Assembly: GCA_049671305.1 (NCBI GenBank) | Contig: JBATUR010000033.1 | Span: 12,228-76,227 of the forward strand | Source of the DNA: CADCTM01 sp049671305 | GTDB taxonomy: Bacteria; Cyanobacteriota; Cyanobacteriia; Cyanobacteriales; Coleofasciculaceae | Direction of reading: 5' to 3' | Length of the DNA: 64,000 bases | In this document: positions 9,211 to 17,944 of the stretch, piece after piece | How positions within the stretch are numbered: the first letter of the stretch is position 1 | Layout of the letters: each line of letters opens with the position of its first letter | Notes under the pieces: model-generated | What the model was told of the DNA's origin: nothing | Seen by the model: only the letters and a program-made list of their open reading frames with translations | Databases searched by the model: none | Made by a program: the position numbers and the translations under genes

Positions 9211-10470
9211 ATGAGCAACATCTGGCATTTCTACAAACAGAATAACTGGTTTCCTGTCATGATCTGGTTACTTAGCAGACTGCTGATTATCACCACAATG
9301 TTAATAATTGCACCTTTACTGCCAGCACCACCAAGCGGTATTGTACCCCAAATTGGTTGGCAAGTCTTCGCCGCCTGGGATGGCGAATGGTATCAAAAAA
9401 TCATCACCAATGGCTATGAATATCTTGCTGACGGCAAACAACATAATGTTGCCTTTTTTCCCTTATTTCCTCTAGTTGTCAAGGGCGTCATGGCGCTTGG
9501 TTTGCCCTTCAATATCGCTGCCACTTTAGTGAATAATTTTGCCTTTTTGGGGGCGTTGCTGCTGGTTTTTAATTGGGTAGAAGAAACTTCGGGCAGTAGT
9601 GCAGCGCGGTGGACGGTAGCAACTTTGGCATGGTGTCCGTTTTCGCTTTATGGCACTGTAACCTATACAGAAGGGCTATTTTTGTTACTTAGTACGGCAG
9701 CCTTAAGAGCATATCAAAAGCAGCAATATGGCAGTGTAGCTTTCTGGGGAGCAATGGCGAGTGCCACCCGCGTCACCGGGGCAATGCTTGTGCCGACGTT
9801 TCTGTTTATGTCGTGGCGAGAGGGCAGAAGTAAGGGAGCTTATCTTGCTAGTTTAGCCACCAGCAGTGGGCTGCTGCTGTTTAGCGGCTATTGTTGGCTG
9901 CGTTTTGGTGATCCTTTGGCATTTGTCCATGTACAACGCGCCTGGGGTGGTTCTGGTGGCTTGGCTTGGCAGGGATGGTTAGTTTTAGTTCGGCAAGCGA
10001 TAGTTGGCTCAATTGATGCCAGTACGGGTGCAATCAAAAATCCGTTACATGGGTTGCTATTTGTGTCTATTTGTGCTGCTGCATGGCTTTTGTGGCGCTG
10101 TCGGCAACGGTTGGGCACGATGAAAGTTGGTTATGTTTTTTGTATTTTCGGGGTTGTGTTGTGGCTGTTGGGAGGCGATCGCTTATTAAAATTAATAATG
10201 GTTTTTGGTGGTATCTTCTTACTCTGGCACTTCAGAAGTCAAATTAGTCGTGTTGTTGTTGTTTATGGCTTTTTTAGCTTGGCTTTGCTACTAAATGCTG
10301 GGCGGACAATTTCTGTTGATCGCTATGCTTACGGTATTGTATCTCTAAGTATTGCTTTAGGTCTATTACTATCTCGTTATCCGCGTTGGGGCTATTTTAT
10401 TATGCTCTTTTTTGCCATCAATTTGGTACAAGTGGCGATTCTTTTTTCCCAAAAAATTTGGGTAGCGTAA
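9211..10470 (+). CDS. PIG-V-like mannosyltransferase family membrane protein
   Basis: A 419-residue, very hydrophobic protein with about ten predicted membrane helices. An early luminal-type loop contains AAWDGEWYQKI, followed by NVAFFPLFPLV and TEGLFLLLSTAALRAY and then ATRVTGAMLVP. This order is that of the GPI mannosyltransferase 2 (PIG-V) family and its bacterial relatives, which use polyprenyl-linked sugars. By analogy it may transfer a hexose to an envelope lipid or protein, but the bacterial substrate is unknown. The ATG at 9211 is 153 bases from the divergent dxr start, so it appears to be a monocistronic gene. A general GT39/GT-C transferase is the alternative name. Confidence 0.75.
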   Translation: MSNIWHFYKQNNWFPVMIWLLSRLLIITTMLIIAPLLPAPPSGIVPQIGWQVFAAWDGEWYQKIITNGYEYLADGKQHNVAFFPLFPLVVKGVMALGLPFNIAATLVNNFAFLGALLLVFNWVEETSGSSAARWTVATLAWCPFSLYGTVTYTEGLFLLLSTAALRAYQKQQYGSVAFWGAMASATRVTGAMLVPTFLFMSWREGRSKGAYLASLATSSGLLLFSGYCWLRFGDPLAFVHVQRAWGGSGGLAWQGWLVLVRQAIVGSIDASTGAIKNPLHGLLFVSICAAAWLLWRCRQRLGTMKVGYVFCIFGVVLWLLGGDRLLKLIMVFGGIFLLWHFRSQISRVVVVYGFFSLALLLNAGRTISVDRYAYGIVSLSIALGLLLSRYPRWGYFIMLFFAINLVQVAILFSQKIWVA

Positions 10471-10720
10471 AAGCGACTTAGCTTCCCTTTAATTGAGCAA
10501 TATAACAATATCTTAACTATTTTTATGGAAAAGCTGCTTTAATGCTTTTTTTGCATAATTTGAATTTATTTGCCGCATAAAAACAAGCGAAAATTTATCT
10601 TATCTTTACACAAACACTTTTTTAAAACGCGATAATTTTGGCATATTAATTTATTCTCCTCTAACTTTATGTTGGTGGAGTTTAGCCCAAAGATTACTAC
10701 ACTTATTAGAGAGTTATTTT

Positions 10721-10960
10721 ATGAAAAACGGTCAATGTCCTAAATGTAATTCTCATTGGGTTTACAGTGGGGAAGAATTACCTCTCAAATGTGGCATTAA
10801 CTGCATTAACTGTATTCCCTTAACAGGTGGTATTCAACCAAAATATGCAGCTCTTGATAACTATGTTTGTGCCAAATGTGGCTATGTCGAAAGTTATATT
10901 TCTGACCCAGAACTTTTACTATTTATTGCTGAGAATTGGCCCCCCGCTAGGCGCTCCTAG
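10721..10960 (+). CDS. Zinc-ribbon small protein (79 aa)
   Basis: A 79-residue protein with CPKC near the N-terminus, a central CGINCINC, and a C-terminal CAKCGYVESYI, a typical split zinc ribbon. There is no signal peptide, so it is probably cytoplasmic. Similar short zinc-ribbon proteins are common in cyanobacteria and have no assigned role that I know of. The gene stands alone, 250 bases after the PIG-V-like gene. A terminator at 11154-11189 lies downstream on the same strand and could end its transcript. Confidence 0.75.
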   Translation: MKNGQCPKCNSHWVYSGEELPLKCGINCINCIPLTGGIQPKYAALDNYVCAKCGYVESYISDPELLLFIAENWPPARRS

Positions 10961-11387
10961 TTGTACTTTTTTTGTAGTTAGACTTTAGGATCTAATTGTC
11001 GCTTTTAGAGAATGTCTTCAGCAAAAAATGGATGTCAAACATCAAAGCTCGGCTGGTTATATGCAAAATCAGCTAATCTTTATGAAAAAATTACATAATT
11101 TAGTTGACCTTGAGTACCATTCTTTGGTAATCATGTAAGTTCATAGGTATTGTAAACGACCTTACTTTCACAGGAGGGTCGTTTTTTTTATGGTATTTCA
11201 GTAATATATATCAAAGTATTTATATACAAAACACTACAATTTATATAAAAATACAAAGTTATCTAAACAAAGCTCTCCGACTTCTGTAATGAGATTTCTC
11301 GACTGATTGTTACTAACTCTTTTTGGTCGGTTCTGCAAGTCTAGCTTTTCGGATCTTATGATCAGTAATATCAAATTTGCTGTTGAG
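10961..11387. other. Intergenic region with a terminator and possible short transcript
   Basis: No convincing coding frame is seen in these 427 bases. The region is AT-rich. It holds a TTGACC box at 11104, a TAATCAT at 11128, a small hairpin TACCA-TTCTT-TGGTA (11115-11129) and a strong terminator at 11154-11189, all on the + strand. It separates the zinc-ribbon gene from the convergent ccdA-like gene. Confidence 0.5.
11154..11189 (+). terminator. Rho-independent terminator
   Basis: Arms AAACGACC (11154-11161) and GGTCGTTT (11177-11184) form an 8-bp stem with a 15-base loop and run into eight consecutive T (11182-11189). Orientation is + strand. It would end the zinc-ribbon transcript or a separate short RNA. 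The loop contains AGGAG, a Shine-Dalgarno-like string. Confidence 0.75.
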
Positions 11388-12236
11388 TTAAATCACCAAC
11401 AAAACCCAGCGAATGCCATTAACTAAGTAAAATCCTCCCATAATAATTAGTAGAGCACTACCAATTCGCATCACCCATTCGGAATGTTTTAAAATAACGC
11501 GGGTTTGTTTGGCTAAACCGGCAAATAAACTGGCAAAGAAAATAATTGCACTTGTACCCAAGGCATAGCTAACCATTGTTAAGGTGCTTTGAAATTGGGA
11601 ACCTGTTGCCGCTGCTGCTGTCAAAACCGCAAATAAGACAGGACTAGTGCAAGGGGAACTAACTAAGGCAAAGGTTAAGCCGGCGCTGTAGGGACCTGTA
11701 ACAGGCAACCCCATTGGTGTTTTTGGTAAAGGGATGCGGATTATATCTAATAAACTTAAGCCCATAACTAAAATCACCACACCCACGACAATATTGACAT
11801 AACCACGGTAGCCAATCATTATCGCACCGGCAAAGGAAGAAAATAAACCTAATAAACTTAAGACTGTGACAACTCCCAAAACAAAGGCAATGGCTTTGAT
11901 TAAAGCATCTTTTCGAGAAGTAAATTCACGAGTTCCAATGTAGGAAAGATTCACACCTAATAAAGAGAGTTGACAAGGGGAAAGACTGGAAATCAAACCG
12001 CCTGCAAATGCCAATGGCAACAAAATTAAGGGGTTATTAGTACTTTGTTTAACTAGCCATTGTCGATAACTTTCTTCAATGACAAAAACCACATCTTGGA
12101 CTGGCTGAAATATGGGTGTCCAATCGATAAAACTGACTGCTAAAATTAGTCCAACTATGCCAACAAAGAGCAAGCTGGGTAAGAGAAATTTGGCAGATTT
12201 ACGTTTAATGGATGAAGTTGGTTTAGTACGTGTCAT
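11388..12236 (-). CDS. ccdA: CcdA/DsbD-type thiol electron carrier, membrane protein
   Basis: A 282-residue polytopic membrane protein of the CcdA family, which moves reducing equivalents from cytoplasmic thioredoxin across the membrane to extracytoplasmic thiol proteins, classically for cytochrome c maturation. One N-terminal anchor helix comes first, followed by about six more. The paired redox cysteines are visible in SSLSPCQLSLLGVNLSYIG and LVSSPCTSPVLFAVL. The family is usually ~240 aa; the extra N-terminal helix explains the length. It lies 40 bases downstream of the last of three thioredoxin-like genes on the same strand, so those proteins are its likely partners. It may be a second CcdA beside the standard CcsB-associated copy; that cannot be judged here. 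Confidence 0.85.
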   Translation of the reverse strand: MTRTKPTSSIKRKSAKFLLPSLLFVGIVGLILAVSFIDWTPIFQPVQDVVFVIEESYRQWLVKQSTNNPLILLPLAFAGGLISSLSPCQLSLLGVNLSYIGTREFTSRKDALIKAIAFVLGVVTVLSLLGLFSSFAGAIMIGYRGYVNIVVGVVILVMGLSLLDIIRIPLPKTPMGLPVTGPYSAGLTFALVSSPCTSPVLFAVLTAAAATGSQFQSTLTMVSYALGTSAIIFFASLFAGLAKQTRVILKHSEWVMRIGSALLIIMGGFYLVNGIRWVLLVI

Positions 12237-12276
12237 GGCGTTATTTTATAGGTAGTTAGTGCCAAATGCTTGAGAG

Positions 12277-12684
12277 TTACTGACCAAAATTGCGATCGCC
12301 TTTATATCCTGATAAGTCGGCGAGGTTGTTGAGGGTACATCCACCTTGACAAGATAATTTGCCGTCAATTTCCCACGTAGGAAATCCTGTAACGTTGGCT
12401 TGTTCACAGAGGTTGGTTTGTGGGTTTTTACCTGCAGGATCACACTCTATATAATTAATTTTATTAAAGCCTTCTTTGCCAAAGGCTTTCTTTTGTCCTT
12501 GGCAAGCTAGACACCAGTAAGTACCATACATTTTGGCTCCTTTTTGTTGTAAATGATCTGCTAAAGCTAAGGTTGAGGGGTTTTGAATAAATTTTCTAGA
12601 TATCTTATTAGTAACTGCACATCCAGTTGCCGATGTTAGCAATACAATTGAAGCGATGATGGTTAATTTGGTAGGTTTTATCAT
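12277..12684 (-). CDS. Thioredoxin-like lipoprotein, VKOR-domain type (copy 3, CLAC)
   Basis: A 135-residue exported protein: a hydrophobic lead ends at a probable lipobox (TSATGC), then a thioredoxin-like domain follows with YGTYWCLACQGQKKAFG, NYIECD, a second Cys in NLCEQA, the cis-Pro region GFPTWEIDGK and the C-terminal LSGYKGDRNFG. This resembles the thioredoxin domain fused to cyanobacterial VKOR, standing alone. It is the last of three tandem paralogues and lies 40 bases before the ccdA-like gene. It differs from its siblings in a CLAC rather than CPYC active site and an extra Cys pair (SCQGGC). It probably reduces or isomerises extracytoplasmic disulfides; direction unknown. Confidence 0.8.
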   Translation of the reverse strand: MIKPTKLTIIASIVLLTSATGCAVTNKISRKFIQNPSTLALADHLQQKGAKMYGTYWCLACQGQKKAFGKEGFNKINYIECDPAGKNPQTNLCEQANVTGFPTWEIDGKLSCQGGCTLNNLADLSGYKGDRNFGQ

Positions 12685-13001
12685 TGCTGATCAACAAGTC
12701 GATTTTTAGGAGATGGTAAAAACTTTATCTGAAGTTATAAAGTTTTTACTTTTGGCAATTCCAAAATATCTATTTAGATTATTGCTCTGATTCTCACAGG
12801 TTTTTCGATAATCTTGTCTACTTTATCAACTCTTTTCAGCTTTTGACAGGATCTTTGTCTAATCTTTAAATTCTTGATTTAATGCAGGCAAAAATTAGTG
12901 CCAGTTACTGTACTGTATACTTTCACAGGCTAACTGAGTAAATGGTTACAGTTTCAGATTGGCATAGATAGGGTAAAAGAAAGAGTATTACCAATTACTT
13001 A
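12685..13001. other. Intergenic gap inside the thioredoxin cluster
   Basis: These 317 bases between the second and third thioredoxin-like genes are AT-rich with no coding frame or strong hairpin seen. They leave room for a separate promoter for the third copy and ccdA. Confidence 0.4.
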
Positions 13002-13502
13002 TTATTCATTACCAAAATTGCGATCGCCTTGATAACCTGATAAGTCGGCAAGTTCCTTTAAAGTCTTCATACCTCGATATTGCTTCCCCTTAATTTCCCA
13101 AGTAGGATATCCACTAATACCAGCTTTTATGCAAAGTTTAGGTTGTGGATTATTACCACGAGCATCGCACTCGATATAATTAATTTGACGAAAAGCTTGC
13201 TCACCAAACATTTTTTTCTGTCGTGTACAATAAGGACACCAAAATGCACCATAAAACTTGGCATCTAGTTGTTTTAAATGTTTAGCTAAAGCCATTGTAG
13301 CAAGCTCTGAAGTTTTAGTTTGCTGGGATATCTTGCTATTATTAGAGGTTTCGATTTGAAGAGAGGTAGGAAGAGAAGCAATTGAGGCAGTTGATTGGGC
13401 AGAAGAAACTGTTGCTAAAACCAATAATGTTGCTGAAAATAAAACAGGGTAAGATGTGAGCATGACTAATTTGAGTTTAAGTAAGTGATAACATTTTTGC
13501 AT
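13002..13502 (-). CDS. Thioredoxin-like exported protein, VKOR-domain type (copy 2)
   Basis: A 166-residue protein with a long hydrophobic signal segment (SATLLVLATVSSAQS, probably signal peptidase I) and a ~45-residue linker before the thioredoxin-like domain. The domain has YGAFWCPYCTRQKKMFG, NYIECD, KLCIKA, GYPTWEIKGK and LSGYQGDRNFG. The four-cysteine arrangement (CPYC, then two single Cys) is that of VKOR-linked thioredoxin domains. Unlike its two neighbours it shows no lipobox. It starts 40 bases downstream of copy 1, so the two are probably co-transcribed. Probable role: periplasmic or lumenal thiol-disulfide exchange. Confidence 0.8.
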   Translation of the reverse strand: MQKCYHLLKLKLVMLTSYPVLFSATLLVLATVSSAQSTASIASLPTSLQIETSNNSKISQQTKTSELATMALAKHLKQLDAKFYGAFWCPYCTRQKKMFGEQAFRQINYIECDARGNNPQPKLCIKAGISGYPTWEIKGKQYRGMKTLKELADLSGYQGDRNFGNE

Positions 13503-13542
13503 TTACTCTTCGCTGATGGCAAGTATTTAAGAGTGGTAAAAT

Positions 13543-13971
13543 TTACTTGCCAAAATTGCGATCGCCTTTGTAACCTGAAGCATCTGCCAATTCATCTAAA
13601 GACAACAAACCGGGGTATTTCTGTCCTTTAATTTCCCAAGTAGGCAAACTGCTAACCTTCGCTTTTTGGCACAAATCTGGACGCGGATTTTTGCCTTTTT
13701 CGTCACACTCAATGTAATTAACTTGCTTCATTGCCTCTGCACCAAATAAATCCTTTTGTTTGTGGCAATAAGGACACCAGTAAGCGCCATAAAATTTCGC
13801 GTCAGCTTGTTTTAAATGGCTAGCTAAAGCGACTTTGGCAGTGCTACTCTTTCCAGTTGTAGTTGATTTTTGACTTGTGTTGGCAGCGCTTTGAGACGGG
13901 GTAGACTGAGAGCATCCAGTCAGTGTTAATATTAGAGAAATTCCCGTCATCAATTTGATAAATTTTAGCAT
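13543..13971 (-). CDS. Thioredoxin-like lipoprotein, VKOR-domain type (copy 1)
   Basis: A 142-residue lipoprotein with a clear lipobox (LTLTGCSQ), a Ser/Thr-rich linker and a thioredoxin-like domain: YGAYWCPYCHKQKDLFG, NYIECD, DLCQKA, SLPTWEIKGQ, ASGYKGDRNFG. It is the first gene of a cluster of three paralogues followed by a CcdA-type reductant carrier. The three share roughly half of their domain residues by eye, so the triplication is not recent. The CPYC active site suggests disulfide exchange; whether it oxidises (VKOR-fed) or reduces (CcdA-fed) cannot be told from sequence, but the CcdA neighbour favours reduction. Confidence 0.82.
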   Translation of the reverse strand: MLKFIKLMTGISLILTLTGCSQSTPSQSAANTSQKSTTTGKSSTAKVALASHLKQADAKFYGAYWCPYCHKQKDLFGAEAMKQVNYIECDEKGKNPRPDLCQKAKVSSLPTWEIKGQKYPGLLSLDELADASGYKGDRNFGK

Positions 13972-14066
13972 TACTTGATTTTGTCGCTATTCTGGGCAAC
14001 TTAGACTCTCAGCTTTATTCTGACATTGCTTTTTCTTAACAGCAAATCAATTATTGCAACTTGCCA

Positions 14067-15791
14067 TCACTTGAAGAAAGCGATCGCAAAATGAATCGCC
14101 TGCCCCACTACCGAAAATCGCGCCACCTGATCTGCCGTTTCTTGCCACTGCCGCAACTGCTCCAAGAATACTAAATCTTTTGCCGCCCGCTTCCTTATCA
14201 CCTGAATTAGGGCTTTTTTTTGAATTTCCTCAGTTGAAATATTTTGCTCTCGCAAAAAGTTTAAAAGTCGCTCAACACTCTCTAAAAACTGCTCAGGCGC
14301 TTGGCAAATAATAATTCGTTGAATTTGCACCACCACCTCTTGATAAAGTCGCTGTCGGCGTTCTACCCAAGATAATTGATTAGGTAATTGAATGGGCATT
14401 TTGGGAAAAAGTTCAATATTTAATTCTTGAGTTGCCTTAATTTCCAACAAATCCCAAACTAATTGCTGCTGCACCCGAAATCGCTGCAAGATTTCTGGAT
14501 AAAGCTGCAAAATCCGCTGACTTATTATAGTCGTATTAACCGCACGATTAACCGATAATTGTAATAAATATCGTGCTTCTATTAATGCATAAGATTCAAT
14601 TGTAAGCCGCAAATTGTGGCATTCTAGTTCCACCTGCTTGAGGGTAAACGCCAACACTTGCCAATTGGGAGCCGCCTTAAACCAAACCTCCAAAGTCAAG
14701 CTTTCTGGGGCGTTGTGGTGTGCGAGTTGCCCTGGTGGTAAGTCGCCAACTGCTGGATAGCGATCGCAAGGACTTTTAGTATTATAATTAAACCCCGTAA
14801 ACACATAACGACACTCAACTTCTGACAAATCCACATCTGACAAATACCAATTATCAATGCAGCAGCCAGTCAATTTTGTTCCTTCTAATTTAGTTCTAAT
14901 TAAATAGCTTTTTAATAAATAAGCATCATTTAAATTTGCCTCACTCAAAATAGTATCTTTTAAATAAGCTGCAGTTAAATCTGAGCCACTCAAATCAGCA
15001 CCCCGCAGATTTGCTTCACTCAAATCTGAGCGTAATAAATAAACGTTTTGCATAATTGCTCGTAATAAATCGGCTTTTCTTAAACTAGTTTTTAATAAAT
15101 AAGCACCGCTCAAATTTGCCCGACTAAAATCTGCACCTTCACAATTTGCCTCACTCAAATCTGCATCTTGCAACACTGCCCGATGTAAAACTGCTCCAGC
15201 CAAATTAGCTTCCCGTAAATAGACTCCATTCAAATTAGCTTCCGTTAAGTTTGTACCATCTAAAATAGCTGATCGTAAATTCGCTTGTTCTAAATTAGCT
15301 TCACGTAAATTTGCACCTGTTAGATTAGCACTAATCAACATCGCCCGCTCAAGATTAGCTTCCATCAATTGGACGCCGTTTAATTTGGTATTATTTAACT
15401 TTGCCTTTTTAAGATTAATTTGATCCATTTGGGCATTTTGAAGATTGGCACCAGATAAATCTGCATCACTTAAATCTGCCCAATTTAAATCAGCATCTTC
15501 TATTATTGCCAAGCGTAAGTCTACTTTATTAAGTTTGGCTCGACTTAAATTTGCTCCTGTAAAATCAGTTTGATTGAGGATAGCGCTGTGTAAGTCAGCT
15601 TGATGGAGATTTGCACCGACAAATTTAGCTTGGCTTAATGATGCCCAACTGAGGTTAGCGCCTGTTAAATTAGCATGACTTAAGTCAATATTCCCCAGAT
15701 TTGCGCCTGTTAGGTTGACGCCACTGAGGTCAATATTGGTAAAATTTCGTTCTCTTTGTTGATAGCGAGCCAGAAAGTTTTGTAGTTGCAT
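14067..15791 (-). CDS. Long pentapeptide-repeat protein with helical C-terminal domain
   Basis: A 574-residue protein. Residues ~15-315 are an almost uninterrupted run of pentapeptide repeats of the A(D/N)LxX type (LSGVNLTGANLGNIDLSHAN and onward), expected to form a right-handed quadrilateral beta-helix. Residues ~320-574 are non-repetitive and mostly helical (VWFKAAPNWQVLAFTLKQVE through RVIRKRAAKDLVFLEQLRQW). There is no signal peptide, so it is probably cytoplasmic. Such proteins are abundant in cyanobacteria and usually have no known role. The repeated DNA is coding repetition rather than a separate repeat element. It stands alone between convergent- and same-strand neighbours. Confidence 0.88.
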   Translation of the reverse strand: MQLQNFLARYQQRERNFTNIDLSGVNLTGANLGNIDLSHANLTGANLSWASLSQAKFVGANLHQADLHSAILNQTDFTGANLSRAKLNKVDLRLAIIEDADLNWADLSDADLSGANLQNAQMDQINLKKAKLNNTKLNGVQLMEANLERAMLISANLTGANLREANLEQANLRSAILDGTNLTEANLNGVYLREANLAGAVLHRAVLQDADLSEANCEGADFSRANLSGAYLLKTSLRKADLLRAIMQNVYLLRSDLSEANLRGADLSGSDLTAAYLKDTILSEANLNDAYLLKSYLIRTKLEGTKLTGCCIDNWYLSDVDLSEVECRYVFTGFNYNTKSPCDRYPAVGDLPPGQLAHHNAPESLTLEVWFKAAPNWQVLAFTLKQVELECHNLRLTIESYALIEARYLLQLSVNRAVNTTIISQRILQLYPEILQRFRVQQQLVWDLLEIKATQELNIELFPKMPIQLPNQLSWVERRQRLYQEVVVQIQRIIICQAPEQFLESVERLLNFLREQNISTEEIQKKALIQVIRKRAAKDLVFLEQLRQWQETADQVARFSVVGQAIHFAIAFFK

Positions 15792-15949
15792 GAGAACCCT
15801 TGCAACAGGGTGAGATGCGACATTGATACTTTTGAAAAAAGCAAGTTACTAATATCTAGAAAAGTTCAAAAGAGCAAAAAAAAGACAAGACAATAATAGC
15901 GCTTTATCAGCAGTTATTTTGTGGTTATTTCTGAGCGGTAGTTTTGGGC

Positions 15950-17488
15950 TTAGGGCAACCAATGGGGATGGAAACCAGATATGAGTTTTTCTGGTGGTAT
16001 TTTGGTTTGGTTGTTGTCAGGTGTTTCCTCAACCAAGGGTAACAGCCAAAGCATACCTGTGGCGATCGCTTGTCCTTCGTTTGACCTCAAATTATCGGTG
16101 GCGTTGGGGGGTTGAGTGACTAGTTGATCGAATAATAAAGCCAAACCATCGGGTGATAAACTCATTTGAATATCCCGTTGGTTGGCTAAAGCGACTAGGG
16201 GTGTGACAGTTGAAGCTTTGTCGTTGTTGGCGGCTTTGATGTCAATGGCGGCGAAAAAGGGATCTTCTTTGAATTCTTCTCCTTTAATTAGTTGAGTCAA
16301 AAGGCAGTAGAGGTTGTCTTTTGTCGGGGCAAATTCACAAGCTAAAACTGAGCCACTGGTGCGGAGAATTTCTTTTTGAATGCCTTGGTTGGTGACCAAA
16401 AATAGCGATCGCGTAAAGTCTGTATTAAATTTCACCATTGCAGCGGCTGTGCCATCTTCGGCAAAGCTGAGTACCATGCCAAACTTAGGCAGAAAGTCTA
16501 AGGGTTTTGTCTCCTTGGTTGAGGCTTTGGCTTCTTCACTTAAGGGTAAAGGCAAAATAGCAACACCTTGTCCTTGAGCAACGGCAACTGAGGCGCTATC
16601 TGGGGCAATTAGGAAGTCTCCTCCCGGCTGGTTGTTGAGGGGGCGCCACGGGGCATCTGCTTCTAGCATCCATAAGCCAAATTCTGCCGGGTTGCGGCGG
16701 TTGACGCGCTGCACAACGATGATTTTGCCGTCGGCTGATAAGTCAAATTTTAAGTTTTGATAGTCTTTACTATCTAAAATTGGGGTAATTTTGCCGGAAG
16801 CGGCAGCTTTTTTGTCGTCCTCATTATTAAAGTTTAGTCCGGTGCTGACGGTGTAGAGTTGTTGGGTCAGTAAGCCTTGTTCTTGGGTTTTGCGATCGCT
16901 TGCTGAAAATAATAAGCGATCGCCGTTAGGATAGGGCTTAAAGTCCATCACCACTTGCTCTGGCGGCGTTAGTATGGTTTTTTTACCTGCTGTTAAGTTG
17001 TAAAGAATTAAGCGTCCGTATTCTGCTTTCTCAACTCCCACGTATGCAAAAATGCGATCGCGTGTACTAAAATTACCGACAAATGGCTCAACTAAATTCC
17101 CCTTTTGCTCATCCTTTGACGCTATCTGGTCTTTTGCGCCCTGGAGTTTTACTTCATATTTATTGCCATAAGGTGCCGGTTCAAGCGGTGTATAAGCCAT
17201 TCGACGCCCTGCCCAACTCGTTTTGCCGAGGAGTGGTGGGTTAATTTTTAAATTTTCCTCTACACTGGCATGATTCATCGGGCGACTAAAAGTTAAGGTA
17301 AAAGCTGTATCCTCCGCCCCAACTTGTTGATTTTGCCAACTAAAATCACGCACACGGGGGGCAGTCTGATCACCACTCAGTAGCAATATACCAATCATCA
17401 CACTCAGCATGAGCATTACGGCTAATGCTAAACGGTCAATGGGTTGGAGACTAATTTTCGGCGTTATAGTTTTGCCTGACATTGCCAT
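15950..17488 (-). CDS. Membrane-anchored protein: Ig-like domain plus beta-propeller-like region
   Basis: A 512-residue protein with one membrane anchor near the N-terminus (LALAVMLMLSVMIGILLLSG). Residues ~45-145 resemble an SbsA-type Ig-like (Big_5) domain: FTLTFSRPMNHASVEENLKI and RRMAYTPLEPAPYGNKYEVK. The rest (~150-490) has repeated beta-rich blocks of TolB/WD40-like type (FKPYPNGDRLLFSASD, FDLSADGKIIVVQRV, MSLSPDGLALLFDQL). It is probably an extracytoplasmic sensor or scaffold facing the periplasm. No catalytic motif is recognised. The ATG at 17488 (MAMSGKTITPK) gives the only start ahead of the anchor. Confidence 0.7.
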   Translation of the reverse strand: MAMSGKTITPKISLQPIDRLALAVMLMLSVMIGILLLSGDQTAPRVRDFSWQNQQVGAEDTAFTLTFSRPMNHASVEENLKINPPLLGKTSWAGRRMAYTPLEPAPYGNKYEVKLQGAKDQIASKDEQKGNLVEPFVGNFSTRDRIFAYVGVEKAEYGRLILYNLTAGKKTILTPPEQVVMDFKPYPNGDRLLFSASDRKTQEQGLLTQQLYTVSTGLNFNNEDDKKAAASGKITPILDSKDYQNLKFDLSADGKIIVVQRVNRRNPAEFGLWMLEADAPWRPLNNQPGGDFLIAPDSASVAVAQGQGVAILPLPLSEEAKASTKETKPLDFLPKFGMVLSFAEDGTAAAMVKFNTDFTRSLFLVTNQGIQKEILRTSGSVLACEFAPTKDNLYCLLTQLIKGEEFKEDPFFAAIDIKAANNDKASTVTPLVALANQRDIQMSLSPDGLALLFDQLVTQPPNATDNLRSNEGQAIATGMLWLLPLVEETPDNNQTKIPPEKLISGFHPHWLP

Positions 17489-17944
17489 TGCTGAATTTAA
17501 GGACTAATACTTTCAAAAAAAACCATCGATCACTAGAGTTCTACTATATTTAATATTCTCTGGGGACAAAAAAACTATTATGTTACAAATAGCGAAGATA
17601 GATTAAAATTTATTTAGATATAGCTTTTTCAGATGTACCTTATAAAACCATAAGATATATTTGTGAGCCTAGTATAAATGCCTCTAGGTGGACTTAAGAT
17701 TGTACTTCAAAACGAAACCGAAGTTGCAGACAACATCGCAGCAGCAGAGGACTTAGGCACGGCTCAAAAACTACTTAGCTAAAACACGTAGCTTCTTTGT
17801 ATACATAGCTACTACTGATCTTATCAATAAAAGGATTAATTTGCCTTCGTAGTTATTTAAGATGATAAAAGACAATTCTGCTAAGTAGTCCAGCTTTTTT
17901 TAACTTATTGTACAATCAATAACTCACTTTTGACATTAATTTAA
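17489..17944. other. Divergent intergenic region, AT-rich
   Basis: These 456 bases separate the anchored propeller protein (-) from the LOV/CBCR kinase (+). They presumably hold both promoters, but no repeated or palindromic operator is evident. One short frame (17678-17782) is listed separately. Confidence 0.4.
17678..17782 (+). CDS. Possible 34-aa small protein
   Basis: An ATG-to-TAA frame encodes MPLGGLKIVLQNETEVADNI and ends EDLGTAQKLLS, a soluble acidic peptide without a recognised family. It has no clear Shine-Dalgarno. It could be a genuine small protein, a remnant of a longer gene, or chance. Confidence 0.2.
   Translation: MPLGGLKIVLQNETEVADNIAAAEDLGTAQKLLS

Noticed and set aside
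12246..12443. 65-codon frame overlapping the third thioredoxin gene
   Set aside because: Same-strand shadow in another frame of a gene with clear thioredoxin motifs.
14800..15780. Regular short DNA repeats that could suggest a CRISPR or satellite array
   Set aside because: Period is 15 bases in frame and encodes pentapeptide repeats; no constant repeat with unique spacers.
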